Source: Aminobacter aminovorans (GTDB lineage Bacteria > Pseudomonadota > Alphaproteobacteria > Rhizobiales > Rhizobiaceae). From it: a DNA stretch of 64,000 bases. Made by a program: the position numbers and the translations under genes. The first letter of the stretch is position 1. Each line of letters starts with the position of its first letter. The notes below the pieces were generated by a model. The model saw nothing but the letters and a program-made list of their open reading frames with translations. It had not been told where the DNA came from and did no database searches. This document shows, piece by piece, positions 1 through 8,862 of the stretch. The stretch lies in assembly GCF_900445235.1 (NCBI RefSeq), contig NZ_UFSM01000001.1:1358501-1422500 (forward strand). The letters run 5' to 3'.

Positions 1-2
1 TG

Positions 3-89
3 GCACAGACGGTTGCGCCGCATTTGCCGGCATTCCGCAAGACTGCGCGCCTCATCAACGACAATTTCTTCGTTACCATCGGCTGCTGA
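3..89 (+). CDS. C-terminal end of an unidentified protein (partial)
   Basis: A reading frame open from the left edge ends at a TGA at 87-89 and gives 28 residues, ending NDNFFVTIGC. The length and codon use fit the tail of a real gene whose body lies outside the window. I do not recognise the family. It is on the same strand as the next small gene, 104 bases downstream. Confidence 0.4.
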   Translation, partial: AQTVAPHLPAFRKTARLINDNFFVTIGC

Positions 90-193
90 GGCGCGGCCGA
101 CTTTGTCCCTGTTGTCTGGTATGGCCGACATGGCTGGTTGTATTCGAGGGCGTATCGCCCTAGGCAGGCACAAGCCAGAAAAAGAGGACAAAG

Positions 194-358
194 ATGCCCA
201 GACCGACGAACTACAATCAGGAACGCCGCGACCGCGATCGCGCCAAGGCGGCGAAAAAGGCCGACAAGCTGGCCGCCAAGGCTGAGGCCAAGCAGCGCGG
301 CAAGTCCGACTCGGAGATGCAATCGGAACCGGAAGGCGAAACCGAAGCGCAGGATTAG
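194..358 (+). CDS. Small Lys/Ala-rich hypothetical protein, 54 aa
   Basis: The ATG at 194 follows an AGAGGACA ribosome-binding site. The product starts MPRPTNYNQERRDRDRAK and is a highly charged, probably helical Lys/Ala/Glu-rich peptide with no signal peptide or membrane segment. The first half is strongly basic and the C-terminal 15 residues are acidic (SEPEGETEAQD). I believe similar short proteins occur in rhizobial genomes, but no function is known to me. It could be a nucleic-acid or ribosome associated peptide; that is only composition-based inference. Confidence 0.6.
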   Translation: MPRPTNYNQERRDRDRAKAAKKADKLAAKAEAKQRGKSDSEMQSEPEGETEAQD

Positions 359-460
359 AGCCTGTTCCATTCCGATCAGATTGGAATGGCGCTGACTATC
401 CTTGCCCGGGCCTGATCGTTTCTTAAAGCCGGCCCGCTTGTCGGGATCGTGTTCCAGATG
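359..460. repeat. Intergenic palindromic element
   Basis: Gene-free stretch between the small ORF and the DUF982 gene. It opens with a hairpin of CCATTCC (367-373) and GGAATGG (383-389). The surrounding text (gcctgttcc..., ...gtcgggatcgtgttcc) has the look of the mosaic intergenic repeats common in rhizobia. Only the hairpin is seen directly; family membership is inferred. Confidence 0.35.
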
Positions 461-526
461 CTGCCGGCGCCGGGCAGGGCGCATTTGTTGCCGACAGCGT
501 ATCCGGCCCTTGCTGCCAGGGCCGGC

Positions 527-781
527 TCAGTCCTTGTCGTTGATGAAGACGTTGACCTCGCGCGCCGCGGCAATGAAGGCGCGCCGTGCGGACATCACTG
601 GCTTTTCGCCCGACATGGCGTCGGAGCAGGCCTGAAGCGCTGCGCGATGCTTGGGGCTGCGCTTGCCGGGCCAGCTGTTGAGCAGGAAGGCGGACGCTTC
701 TTTTGCGGTGCGAAGAAGCAGCGGGGTGCCGGCCGGATCGGCCTTCACGGTGACGGGAGTTTCGAACCTGACGTTTTCCAT
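527..781 (-). CDS. DUF982 family protein, 84 aa
   Basis: A short cytoplasmic protein beginning MENVRFETPVTV with the DUF982 pattern: an N-terminal strand, a central W-P pair (NSWPGKRSPKH), then helices with ARRAFIAAAREVNVFI. DUF982 proteins are almost confined to rhizobia, are typically 80-100 residues and usually occur in many copies per genome. Two more copies lie at 16.9-17.5 kb in this window. Their function is unknown. Full family length and no obvious defects. It is convergent with the preceding small gene. Confidence 0.8.
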   Translation of the reverse strand: MENVRFETPVTVKADPAGTPLLLRTAKEASAFLLNSWPGKRSPKHRAALQACSDAMSGEKPVMSARRAFIAAAREVNVFINDKD

Positions 782-983
782 GGCCGCTCATACGCCAAAC
801 CGCCGAGGGAAGCGAGCCGCATAACGCCTCGTTGTTGAAGAGCCGGAATTGGCTTGGGCGTGCGACGGCTCGAAAGGCGCGCGGCACTTCCCGCGGGGGC
901 TTGTCGGCGCTTGCCTGCCGTGACAGAGCAGGCCACGCTATCGGGTGCCATCGTCGCGCCGGACACGCCACAAAGGGGGACGA

Positions 984-1403
984 ATGATCACCAAACGGAT
1001 ACTGCCTGCCATTCTTGGCCTGCTGGTTGCCACGACAGCAGCGGCACTTGCCGAAGGCGATCGCTACCGGGCCTTCAGCGCCACCGCAGAGAGCATCACC
1101 GGCGATATCTCGATGGACGATTTCTCCATCACCTTTGCCAATGGCCAATCCCTGAAGTTTGCGGCCTTGCTGGGCGACCATTTTGTCGTCGACGGAGAGC
1201 GGGTCAACGCCTCCCTCTACAGCGTCGAGGACCCATCGGACCCCGAGCTGGAAAACGGCAATCGGCTGTGCGGCGCCGGCGATGTGACCCATCTCGCAAG
1301 CTGGTCCGGCGGCGAGGGCCTGACGGTGGTTGCGGTGTTCACCGGCGACGAGCCGCCGGAGAGCAGCGCCGACCTGTGTGCTTCGTATACGTATCAGGAT
1401 TGA
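984..1403 (+). CDS. Secreted hypothetical protein, 139 aa
   Basis: The ATG at 984 is preceded by AAAGGGGGA at good spacing, so I prefer it to an in-frame start 39 bases upstream. Residues 1-23 form a typical Sec signal peptide ending in TTAAALAEG. The mature part (YRAFSATAESITGDISM...) is beta-rich with two cysteines (CGAGD near residue 94 and LCASY near the end), suggesting a disulfide-bonded periplasmic domain. No family recognised. A strong terminator follows. Confidence 0.75.
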   Translation: MITKRILPAILGLLVATTAAALAEGDRYRAFSATAESITGDISMDDFSITFANGQSLKFAALLGDHFVVDGERVNASLYSVEDPSDPELENGNRLCGAGDVTHLASWSGGEGLTVVAVFTGDEPPESSADLCASYTYQD

Positions 1404-1454
1404 GCGGGCCAGCTCTGGTCGCACGGCGCTCGCTGGTTTGCATGGCGACAGACA

Positions 1455-1480
1455 AAAGCCCCGGATCGCTCCGGGGCTTT
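1455..1480. terminator. Bidirectional terminator between the 984-1403 gene and fba
   Basis: An 11-bp stem AAAGCCCCGGA/TCCGGGGCTTT around TCGC, followed by T residues on the plus strand and preceded by A residues, so it can work for both convergent genes. Confidence 0.85.
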
Positions 1481-1505
1481 TTGCATTTCTGCCTGGCGAC
1501 TTGCC

Positions 1506-2531
1506 TTACGCGGCCTTTTCCAGCGCTGACTTCCACTGGCCGAGTGCGGCCAGGTGGTTCATGTGGGCGCGGTGGGTGAAGGCGGCCTGGCCGGCACCGA
1601 GGTTCTCGACCTTGCCCGACCATGCCTTCTGCGGCGCTGCCTGCAGCGCCCGGCCGTAGGAGAAGGTCAGCTTCCACGGGTGCGGACCGATGGCGTTGAT
1701 GGCGTTGAGGTTGGCGGTTGCCTCCTCGTCGGACTGGCCGCCCGACAGGAAGGCGATGCCTGGGACCGCCGCCGGAACCGTCTCGCGGAACAGCTTGATG
1801 GTCTTTTCGGCGATCTCTTCGGCGCTCGCCTGCCTTGCGGCCTTCTTGCCGGAGATGACCATGTTCGGCTTCAGGATCGTGCCTTCGAGGTTGACGCGGG
1901 CGGCGTAGAGCTCGTCATAGAGCTTGACCAGCGTCGCCTTGGTGACGTCGTAGCAGGTGTCGATGTCGTGGGCGCCGTCCATCAGCACTTCCGGCTCGAC
2001 GATCGGCACGATGCCGGCTTCCTGGCACAGCGCCGCGTAGCGGGCGAGCGCCTGGGTGTTGGCCGAGAGCGAATAGGCCGAAGGCACGTTGCGGGTCGTG
2101 TCGATGTCGATCACGGCGCGCCATTTGGCGAAGCGGGCACCGAGTTTGTAGTACTCGGCCATGCGCTCGCGCAGGCCGTCGAGGCCTTCGGTGATGGTGT
2201 CGCCGGGGAAATTGACGATGGCCTTGGCGCCGGCGTCGACCTTGATGCCGGGGATGGCGCCGGATGCCTTGATGAGCTCGACCAGCGGCGTGCCGTCGGC
2301 GGCGCTCTGGCGAATGGTCTCGTCGTAGAGGATGACGCCGGAGATGTACTTGGTCATCGCCTCCTTGGTGCGGAACATCATTTCACGATAGTCGCGGCGG
2401 CTGTCGGCCGTCGACTCGACGCCGATGACGTCGAAACGCTTCTTGATGGTGCCGGAGCTTTCGTCCGCAGCCAGAATGCCCTTGCCGTTCGCCACCATGG
2501 CGACGGCGATGTCTTCGAGACGTTCGCTCAT
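1506..2531 (-). CDS. fba: Class I fructose-bisphosphate aldolase
   Basis: Cleaves fructose 1,6-bisphosphate to dihydroxyacetone phosphate and glyceraldehyde 3-phosphate, or runs in reverse for gluconeogenesis. The 341-residue product matches the eukaryotic-type class I enzyme: GILAADESSGTIKKR near the N-terminus, KWRAVIDID at 136-144 and the Schiff-base lysine in EGTILKPNM (Lys221). No metal-binding class II motifs are present. It lies near pgk, gap and tkt on the same strand but has its own promoter region, which contains a perfect 9-3-9 palindrome about 80 bases upstream of the start. The symbol fba is used generically; some annotations call this gene fda. Confidence 0.95.
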   Translation of the reverse strand: MSERLEDIAVAMVANGKGILAADESSGTIKKRFDVIGVESTADSRRDYREMMFRTKEAMTKYISGVILYDETIRQSAADGTPLVELIKASGAIPGIKVDAGAKAIVNFPGDTITEGLDGLRERMAEYYKLGARFAKWRAVIDIDTTRNVPSAYSLSANTQALARYAALCQEAGIVPIVEPEVLMDGAHDIDTCYDVTKATLVKLYDELYAARVNLEGTILKPNMVISGKKAARQASAEEIAEKTIKLFRETVPAAVPGIAFLSGGQSDEEATANLNAINAIGPHPWKLTFSYGRALQAAPQKAWSGKVENLGAGQAAFTHRAHMNHLAALGQWKSALEKAA

Positions 2532-2608
2532 ACAATTACCTCCTGGTCAGATGCGGCGCGCATAGCAGATGGTTTTCCTGAACGGAATGCCGGCAACGAG
2601 CCTATAAC

Positions 2609-2629
2609 CGATTGAAATTATTTCAATCG
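2609..2629. promoter_or_regulatory. Palindromic operator candidate upstream of fba
   Basis: A perfect inverted repeat with arms CGATTGAAA and TTTCAATCG around TTA, in the AT-rich 311-bp region between divergent fba and the cupin gene. The architecture fits a LacI-type or similar dimeric regulator of carbon metabolism; the regulator itself is not identified. Confidence 0.6.
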
Positions 2630-2665
2630 TTTTAGCTCGTGGGCAAGAACAACGCGCAGTTGTCG

Positions 2666-2685
2666 AGTATATGAACTTATATACT
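2666..2685. promoter_or_regulatory. Second operator candidate, cupin gene side
   Basis: A perfect inverted repeat of AGTATAT (2666-2672) and ATATACT (2679-2685) with a 6-base spacer, unlike the palindrome nearer fba. It lies about 160 bases upstream of the cupin gene. Confidence 0.45.
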
Positions 2686-2842
2686 TCTGAATAGATAAAA
2701 GTACATTGACTGGCCGCGGGCTTGGCCACTTCGACTCGGCAGGACCAAGGCCATTTCGGACGTCCGCAAGCAGCAGGCCTTCGCCTATAAAATAAATGCC
2801 CTCCACATGCGCCTGTGCGCATGACGATGATGGGAGGAAGCC

Positions 2843-3223
2843 ATGGCCGATGGCGGAATGAACGTGACGAAATTCGAGTTCAAGTCTCACAACGAACCGG
2901 ACGAGGTGCGTGCGCCCGACAAGACCCGCGTCGAGGTGGTCCGGCTGACAGGTTTCACGCTTGGCCGCCTCAACATGGAGCCGGGATGGCGGTGGTCGGA
3001 ATGCGTCAAGCCGGTGGTCAAGACGGACAGCTGCCAGGTCTCGCATGTCGGCTACGTCGTCTCGGGCACCCTCACGGTTAGGCTGAATGACGGCACCGAA
3101 AAGACGCTCAAGCAAGGCGCGTCCTACACCATTCCGCCAGGCCACGATGCCTGGGTCGAAGGCAATGAACGTTTCGTCTGCATCGAGGTGATGAGCGCCG
3201 AGCAATACGCCAAGCCGGCGTAA
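2843..3223 (+). CDS. Cupin-domain protein, 126 aa
   Basis: A single small beta-barrel cupin. The two cupin motifs are seen as the first strand set with SHVGYVVSGTLTVRL (about residues 66-80) and the second with YTIPPGHDAWVEG (about 94-106). These contain the His and Asp/Glu residues that usually hold a metal. The ATG at 2843 follows GGGAGGAAG, a very good ribosome-binding site. Substrate unknown; stand-alone cupins of this type are sensors, isomerases or dioxygenase-like proteins. It is transcribed divergently from the aldolase gene across a region with two palindromes. Confidence 0.85.
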   Translation: MADGGMNVTKFEFKSHNEPDEVRAPDKTRVEVVRLTGFTLGRLNMEPGWRWSECVKPVVKTDSCQVSHVGYVVSGTLTVRLNDGTEKTLKQGASYTIPPGHDAWVEGNERFVCIEVMSAEQYAKPA

Positions 3224-3234
3224 GGGCGTGGAGC

Positions 3235-3525
3235 TAGCCTGGGCAGGTCGAGGCTGAAGACCCCTCTCCGGCCCTTCGGGCCACCTCTCCCCAGAGGGGC
3301 GAGGAATAGGCTGGAGAAGCTTCGCGCCCTGTATCTCAACCTAGCCGTAGCCGCACTTGGCGAGCCCCGGGTTGGACTGCCGGTGAGTTGCCAGTGCAGG
3401 GCCGATTTCCTCCCCCCCTTTTGAGAGGTGCCGAGCGAAGCGAGGCTGAGAGGTGCGCCTGGCGCGAGCAACGCCGATTGTGGAATGAAAGGCGTTCCTC
3501 CCTCGCGGTGCGAGGGAGGAAAACC
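3235..3525. repeat. Intergenic mosaic repeats between the cupin gene and pgk
   Basis: A 310-bp gene-free stretch built of hairpin units: a GGCCC/GGGCC unit within a purine/pyrimidine block (3256-3302) and a CCTCCCTC/GAGGGAGG hairpin (3498-3520). They resemble the short repeats scattered through rhizobial genomes. The last hairpin also lies just after the pgk stop and could act as its transcript end. A partial copy of similar CCCCTTGCGGGGGAGGGG text occurs at 5707-5725. Confidence 0.5.
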
Positions 3526-3533
3526 GCTGCGCG

Positions 3534-4730
3534 TCAGGCCTTGAGTACTTCCACGCCAGGTAGTTCCTTGCCTTCCATCCATTCAAGGAAGGCGCCGCCG
3601 GCGGTGGAGACGTAGGAGAAGTCGTCGGCCACGCCGGCATGGTTGAGGGCGGCGACCGTGTCGCCGCCGCCGGCGACCGAAACGAGCTTGCCGGCCTTGG
3701 TGCGGGCTGCTGCGTGCTGGGCGGCGGAGACGGTCGCCTTGTCGAAGGGGGTGATCTCGAAGGCGCCGAGCGGACCGTTCCAGACCAGCGTCGACGCACG
3801 GTCGATCCAGTCGTTGATCGAGGCGACGGTCTTCGGGCCGACGTCGAGGATCATCGCATCGGCGGGTACGGCATCGATGGCGACGACCTCGTTGGCGGCA
3901 CCCGCCTTGAACTCACGAGCGATCACGCCGTCCGAGGGCAGGATGATGGCGCAGCCCGCGCTCGCTGCTTCGATCATGATCTGCTTGGCAGTGGCGGCAA
4001 GGTCGTGCTCGCACAGCGACTTGCCGACATCGGTGCCGCGCGCGGCGAGGAAGGTGTTGGCCATGCCGCCGCCGATGACGAGTGCGTCGACCTTCTTTAC
4101 CAGATTCATGAGCAGGTCGATCTTGCTCGACACCTTGGCGCCTCCGACGATGGCGACGACCGGCTTGACCGGGTTGCCGAGACCCTTTTCCAGCGCCTCA
4201 AGCTCGGCCTGCATGGTGCGGCCGGCATAGGCTGGCAACTTGTGGGCGAGGCCTTCGGTCGAGGCATGCGCGCGGTGGGCGGCCGAGAACGCGTCGTTGA
4301 CGAAGATGTCGCCATTGGCGGCGAGTTGCTCGACAAAGGCCGGGTCGTTCTTTTCCTCGGCCTTGTAGAAGCGGGTGTTTTCAAGAAGCAGGATGTCGCC
4401 GTCCTTCATGGCGCCGACGGCGGCCGCCGCCTTGTCGCCGATGCAGTCGGCGGCAAAGCCGACTGGGCGGCCGATGACCTCAGCGGTGGCTTTGGCAATA
4501 GGCGCCAGCGAAAGGGCCGGATCGGGGCCTTCCTTCGGGCGGCCGAAATGGGCGAGCAGGATGACCTTGGCACCCTTGTCGGAAAGCTCGGTGATGGTGG
4601 GTGCTACGCGCTCGATGCGAGTTGCGTCCGTCACCTTGCCGTCGGCGACGGGTACGTTGAGGTCGACGCGGACGAGAACCCGCTTGCCGCTGATGTTGCC
4701 GATGGTGTCGAGAGTCTTGAAGGCGGCCAT
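3534..4730 (-). CDS. pgk: Phosphoglycerate kinase
   Basis: Transfers the acyl phosphate of 1,3-bisphosphoglycerate to ADP in glycolysis. The 398-residue product has normal family length and both halves: the N-terminal substrate domain starting [12 protein letters not shown], the LLAHFGRP stretch and [15 protein letters not shown], and the C-terminal nucleotide domain with [16 protein letters not shown] and the glycine-rich [13 protein letters not shown]. An in-frame ATG 60 bases upstream exists, but the start at 4730 has AAGGGAACC immediately before it and gives the standard N-terminus MAAFKTLD. Part of the tkt-gap-pgk-fba group, but separated from gap by an antiporter and a P-loop gene, so probably independently transcribed. 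Confidence 0.97.
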   Translation of the reverse strand: MAAFKTLDTIGNISGKRVLVRVDLNVPVADGKVTDATRIERVAPTITELSDKGAKVILLAHFGRPKEGPDPALSLAPIAKATAEVIGRPVGFAADCIGDKAAAAVGAMKDGDILLLENTRFYKAEEKNDPAFVEQLAANGDIFVNDAFSAAHRAHASTEGLAHKLPAYAGRTMQAELEALEKGLGNPVKPVVAIVGGAKVSSKIDLLMNLVKKVDALVIGGGMANTFLAARGTDVGKSLCEHDLAATAKQIMIEAASAGCAIILPSDGVIAREFKAGAANEVVAIDAVPADAMILDVGPKTVASINDWIDRASTLVWNGPLGAFEITPFDKATVSAAQHAAARTKAGKLVSVAGGGDTVAALNHAGVADDFSYVSTAGGAFLEWMEGKELPGVEVLKA

Positions 4731-4882
4731 AAGGTTCCCTTTCCCATGGAGAGATCGCGCGGACCATACAAATCGCCGGCGCGGATGCAAGGTTTGCGCG
4801 GCAGCACGGGCGAAATTTTGATGCTGACGACTCTTCCGGTTGCGGCCAGGAGCGGCTATCGCCGGAGAAACGGGGGGGGAAC

Positions 4883-5434
4883 ATGCGCATCGCGGTCACC
4901 GGCACGCACGGCAGCGGCAAGACGACGCTCATCGACGACTTCGTCGCGGCATATCCCGGCTATGAACACGAGCAGGAGCCTTATTGGGCGCTGGCGCAGC
5001 AAGGCACGCCGTTCGCTGATGGCGCCACGTCTGCTGATCTCGAGGAGCAATTGCAGCAGAGCTGCACGATGATCCTGGGGTCAGTTGCTTCGCCCGACAT
5101 CGTCTACGACCGCTGCCCGCTCGATTTCATCGCCTATCTGGAGGTGGTCGCAGCACAAGAGGGTTTCGAGTGGACGCCGAGCGGCAAGCTGCTCGGCAGG
5201 ATCGAGAAGGCGCTCGCGTCCCTCGGGCTCGTGGTTTTCCTGCCGCTGTCGCGGCCAGACGAGATCGACGTGACGATCGAGTTTCCCCGGCTGCGCAGCA
5301 AGGTGGATACGCGGCTGAAGTCGATCATCCGCAACGACGAGCTCGGACTGCTTGAAGGCGGTCCCGGCTTTCTCGAGCTGCGCGGGACGCGGGCGGAGCG
5401 GCTGGTGCGACTTGCGAACCTCGTGGCCGGGTGA
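4883..5434 (+). CDS. P-loop ATPase/kinase-like protein, 183 aa
   Basis: Starts directly with a Walker A motif, [19 protein letters not shown] (P-loop at residues 7-15), followed by a possible Walker B-like hydrophobic strand [14 protein letters not shown] (about 73-86) and [10 protein letters not shown]. This resembles the AAA_28/nucleotide-kinase-like ATPases with a DRxPLD motif found in thymidylate-kinase-like folds. Substrate unknown. GGGGGGGAAC precedes the ATG. It lies in opposite orientation between pgk and the antiporter gene, with no obvious functional partner; the gene immediately after it is a decayed glyoxalase remnant. Confidence 0.8.
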   Translation: MRIAVTGTHGSGKTTLIDDFVAAYPGYEHEQEPYWALAQQGTPFADGATSADLEEQLQQSCTMILGSVASPDIVYDRCPLDFIAYLEVVAAQEGFEWTPSGKLLGRIEKALASLGLVVFLPLSRPDEIDVTIEFPRLRSKVDTRLKSIIRNDELGLLEGGPGFLELRGTRAERLVRLANLVAG

Positions 5435-5674
5435 GACAGGCGCGGCTCTCTGCGTCGTCTGCAGCGATGGGGAACTCGCCAGCGCCGGCAACGACTCGAT
5501 GGTTGGCTTCATCGTCAAGTCTACGGCCGAGTGGATGCCTTTCATGCAAAAGTCATGAGCCATGGCGGTACAGATGAAGGCGGGCCGAACCCGCGCCCTC
5601 ATTATGGGTCGGACTGGTATTCCGCATATGTCCGCGATCCGGGCAACAAGGTCTCGGTGGTTTACAACGGGTGA
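5435..5674 (+). pseudogene. Decayed VOC/glyoxalase-family gene (5' truncated, frameshifted)
   Basis: Two frames together encode the C-terminal two thirds of a VOC protein. The first reads GAALCVVCSDG...NDSMVGFIVKSTAE up to 5531. The second reads DAFHAKVMSHGGTDEGG, then HYGSDWYSAYVRDPGN and ends VSVVYNG at a TGA (5672-5674). Restoring one base near 5531-5533 would join them as AEVDAFH, as in intact relatives. The first 50 or so residues are missing, and the remnant abuts the stop of the P-loop gene. Family assignment is from motif recognition, mainly GGTDEG and YVRDPGNK. Confidence 0.7.
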
Positions 5675-5787
5675 GATCGCAAAGGGTGCGGTGTCGATGC
5701 CTTCCATCCCCTTGCGGGGGAGGGGTGAGGCTGCCGAGCGTAACGATACGCACTTCTAGACCTCCACGACGGAGGGTTTCGATGTGC

Positions 5788-7650
5788 TTACGCGTCCTCG
5801 GACAATCCTTCGGAAGTCGTTGCGGCTTCCGTCCTGTTGGCCGGCTTCTGCTTGCGCTTGGCGAAGAACGCCGAGATGCGGTCGCCGATTTCGCCGGCGC
5901 TGAGGAAGACTGGCACCGGCGGCGGTGGCGGGGCGGGCTCGATCGACAGGCCAACGGCGACGATGCGGCCCTTTTCGTCGACGTCGCGGACGATCAGGTC
6001 GATCAGGCCGAGGGAGACGCGGTCGGCATATTCGACATGGCCGCGCAGCCGTTGCTTGATCAGGTCGGCGATGGTCAGCTTGAGTTCCTCGTCCTTCACC
6101 GAGGCGCCGTAGATGGCGACGAGTTCGCCGGCAAGGTGGGTCTGGTCGACGGTGAAGGCACCGAAGAAGTCTTCGTCCTCGGCATCGACCTCGGCCCGGC
6201 TGGCGAACAGTCGGTCCAGCAGACGCGGGTAGCGGTCGGGCACGAAGATGTAGACGTTGTCGCCGGCCTGCAGGCGGCCCATGTCCTGGAAGCGCATCGA
6301 GCGGCCGTCGCGAACGACGAGCGAGGGCCGAGCCCAGCGCGGAATGCGTTGGCCCTTGGCCACCGGGCTGCCTGTCACGACACGATAGGCGAGCAGCTCG
6401 TGGTGGGCCGAGCCGGGCAGCTCGAGCTCGACCTTGTCGAGCGGGCCGAAACGCTGCGGCACGATAAGGCCAAGGCGGCGGGCGAGCGGGCCGACGGTCC
6501 AGCCCTGGACCACCAGCGATGACAACACGATGATGAAGGCGATGTTGAATATTGTGCGGCCGTTCTCGAGCCCGCCAAGAAGCGGCGTGATGGCGAGCAG
6601 GATCGAGACGGCGCCGCGCAGGCCGACCCAGGAGATGAAGGCGGTTTCCTGGCGCGGGAACTTGAACGGGATCAGGCACAGCCAGACCGCGATAGGTCGG
6701 GCGACGAACATCAGGAAGAAGCCGAGCAGAAGAGCCGAGAGCAAGATCTCAGGAAATTGCGACGGCGTAGCGAAAAGACCGAGCACCAGGAACATAATGA
6801 TCTGGGCAAGCCAGGACATACCGTCCTGGAAGCGCTTGAGCGTCGACACGGCGCGGATGTCGGAATTGCCTGCGACGAGGCCGGCGAGATAAACGGCGAG
6901 GAAGCCCGAGCCGCCGACGGCACCGGCCGCGGCGAAAACCAACAGCGACAGCGTCAGCACGAAGATCGGCAACAGGCCGCGGTCGAGGTTGAGCCGTTCG
7001 ACCAGCTTGACGATCAGGAAGCCGCCGAGCAGGCCGATGGCAGCACCGAGGATCATCTGGACGAAGAAGCCGACGACGAGGTCGACAAACAAAAGGTCGG
7101 CGTCGGGCTTGGCGCCGAGCGCGATGATCTCGACCAGGGTGATGGTCAGGAAGATGGCGATCGGGTCGTTGGTGCCGGATTCGATTTCGAGCGTCGAGCG
7201 GACGCGCTCGCGCAGGTTGATGTTGCCGGCGCGCAGCAGGAAGAACACGGCCGCAGCATCGGTCGAGGCAACGGCGGCCCCTAGCAGGAAGGATTCGAGC
7301 CAGGTGAAGCCGGTGAGGTAATAGGCGGCGATGCCGAAGATGATCGTCGTGATGCCGACGCCGATGGTTGCCAGCGTCAGTGCCGGCAGGCCGGCCTGGC
7401 GCAACACGCCGACGGGCGTGCCGAAGCCGGAGTCGAACAGGATGACGGCAAGCGCTATGGCGCCGACGAAGTAGGCGATGTGGGCATTGTCGAAGACGAT
7501 GCCGAGGCCGTCGACGCCGCTGGCCAGGCCAATGCCGAGGAAAAGCAGCAGCAAGGGGGCGCCGAAGCGGAAGGCGATCAGGCTCGAAAACGCCGCTGCC
7601 ACGACCAGCGCGGTGCCTACCAGCGTGATGAGATATACCGCCTGTTCCAT
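5788..7650 (-). CDS. nhaP2: K+/H+ (cation/proton) antiporter, NhaP2/CvrA type
   Basis: A 620-residue inner-membrane CPA1 exchanger. About 12-13 hydrophobic segments fill residues 1-390, with the ion-site stretch ESGTNDPIAIF and the conserved FISWVGLRGAVSI. The cytoplasmic tail carries a TrkA-C-like domain (LAYRVVTGSPVAKGQRI...LQAGDNVYIFVPD) and a CorC/HlyC-type domain, typical of NhaP2 proteins that adjust K+ and pH. Start 7650 gives the usual MEQAVYLITLVGTALV; an upstream in-frame ATG would add 38 residues with no transmembrane character. It is on the same strand as gap, but a terminator separates them. Ion preference (K+ versus Na+) cannot be read from sequence. Confidence 0.88.
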   Translation of the reverse strand: MEQAVYLITLVGTALVVAAAFSSLIAFRFGAPLLLLFLGIGLASGVDGLGIVFDNAHIAYFVGAIALAVILFDSGFGTPVGVLRQAGLPALTLATIGVGITTIIFGIAAYYLTGFTWLESFLLGAAVASTDAAAVFFLLRAGNINLRERVRSTLEIESGTNDPIAIFLTITLVEIIALGAKPDADLLFVDLVVGFFVQMILGAAIGLLGGFLIVKLVERLNLDRGLLPIFVLTLSLLVFAAAGAVGGSGFLAVYLAGLVAGNSDIRAVSTLKRFQDGMSWLAQIIMFLVLGLFATPSQFPEILLSALLLGFFLMFVARPIAVWLCLIPFKFPRQETAFISWVGLRGAVSILLAITPLLGGLENGRTIFNIAFIIVLSSLVVQGWTVGPLARRLGLIVPQRFGPLDKVELELPGSAHHELLAYRVVTGSPVAKGQRIPRWARPSLVVRDGRSMRFQDMGRLQAGDNVYIFVPDRYPRLLDRLFASRAEVDAEDEDFFGAFTVDQTHLAGELVAIYGASVKDEELKLTIADLIKQRLRGHVEYADRVSLGLIDLIVRDVDEKGRIVAVGLSIEPAPPPPPVPVFLSAGEIGDRISAFFAKRKQKPANRTEAATTSEGLSEDA

Positions 7651-7779
7651 CCCCGACCCGTCTGCGAACCACCTTTTAGCTGCGTCGGTTGAGAGTGCGG
7701 CGAAGAAAAGGCCATGTCCAAGCAAGAATGGATTTTTGCCGGCTTGGACCAAAGTTTTTTGCATTGCGGCAAAAACGAA

Positions 7780-7803
7780 AACGCCCGGCTGAAGCCGGGC
7801 GTT
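7780..7803 (-). terminator. gap terminator
   Basis: A 10-bp stem AACGCCCGGC/GCCGGGCGTT with a TGAA loop lies 25 bases past the gap stop. On the minus strand it runs into TTTTCGTTTTT. Confidence 0.88.
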
Positions 7804-7827
7804 GCAGAGTGGATGAGGCAGGCCCGA

Positions 7828-8838
7828 TCAGCCGATGGTCTTGCCCATCACGACGGCCGTGTCGGCCATGCGGTTGGAGAAGCCCCACTCGTTGTCGTAC
7901 CAGGACATGACGCGGACGAGGTTGCCTTCGATGACCTTGGTCTGGTCGAGGGCGAAGGTCGACGAGGCCGGGTTGTGGTTCATGTCGATGGAGACCAGCG
8001 GCTCGTCGGTGTAGGCGAGGACGCCCTTGAGCGGGCCGTTGGCGGCAGCGATGAGCACTGCGTTGACCTCTTCGACCGTGACGTTCTTCTTGGCCAGGAA
8101 CTTGAAGTCGATGCACGAGACGTTGGGGGTCGGCACGCGGATCGAGACGCCGTCGAGCTTGCCCTTGAGTTCCGGCAGGACCAAGCCGACGGCCTTGGCC
8201 GCACCGGTCGAGGTCGGTATCATCGACATCGCCGCTGCACGGGCGCGGTAGAGGTCCTTGTGCATGGTGTCGAGCGTCGGCTGATCACCGGTGTAGGCAT
8301 GGATCGTGGTCATGAAGCCCTTTTCGATGCCGAAGGCATTGTTGAGGACCATGGCCACGGGAGCCAGGCAGTTGGTGGTGCAGGACGCATTCGAGATGAC
8401 GATGTGGTCCTTGGTAATCTTGTCGTGGTTGACGCCGTAGACCACGGTCAGGTCGGCACCGTCGGCAGGCGCCGAGACGATGACGCGCTTGGCACCGGCG
8501 GTCAGGTGGGCCGAGGCCTTGTCCTTGGAGGTGAAGATGCCGGTGCATTCGAGCGCGATGTCGACGCCGAGCTCCTTCCACGGCAACTGCGACGGATCCT
8601 TGATCGCGGTGACCTTGAACTTGTCGGTGCCGATGTTGATGCTGTCGCCCTCGACCTTCACTTCGTGCGGGAAGCGGCCATGGACGCTGTCGTAGCGCAG
8701 CAGGTGGGCGTTGGTCTCGACCGGGCCGAGGTCGTTGACGGCGACGACGTCGATGTCCTTGCGGCCCGACTCATAGATGGCACGCACGATGTTGCGGCCG
8801 ATGCGGCCGAAACCATTGATGGCAACTCTAACGGTCAT
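7828..8838 (-). CDS. gap: Glyceraldehyde-3-phosphate dehydrogenase, type I
   Basis: Oxidises glyceraldehyde 3-phosphate to 1,3-bisphosphoglycerate with NAD(P)+. The 336-residue product has the Rossmann start [14 protein letters not shown], the catalytic Cys153 in [13 protein letters not shown] and the conserved C-terminal [13 protein letters not shown]. The start lies 24 bases after the tkt stop, so tkt and gap form one transcription unit, ended by the hairpin at 7780-7803. It can serve glycolysis, gluconeogenesis and the lower Entner-Doudoroff pathway, the main sugar route in rhizobia. Confidence 0.97.
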   Translation of the reverse strand: MTVRVAINGFGRIGRNIVRAIYESGRKDIDVVAVNDLGPVETNAHLLRYDSVHGRFPHEVKVEGDSINIGTDKFKVTAIKDPSQLPWKELGVDIALECTGIFTSKDKASAHLTAGAKRVIVSAPADGADLTVVYGVNHDKITKDHIVISNASCTTNCLAPVAMVLNNAFGIEKGFMTTIHAYTGDQPTLDTMHKDLYRARAAAMSMIPTSTGAAKAVGLVLPELKGKLDGVSIRVPTPNVSCIDFKFLAKKNVTVEEVNAVLIAAANGPLKGVLAYTDEPLVSIDMNHNPASSTFALDQTKVIEGNLVRVMSWYDNEWGFSNRMADTAVVMGKTIG

Positions 8839-8862
8839 GTCTGATCCTCCTGGGGGAACGTC

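Noticed and set aside
423..1424. A 333-codon open frame on the minus strand
   Set aside because: It runs antisense through the clear secreted-protein gene at 984-1403 and the DUF982 gene, has poor ribosome-binding context, and its composition (Arg/Ala/Gly-rich, no motif) is typical of a GC-rich shadow frame.
3639..5072. A long plus-strand frame opposite pgk
   Set aside because: Antisense shadow of phosphoglycerate kinase; its tail also overlaps the P-loop gene in another frame.
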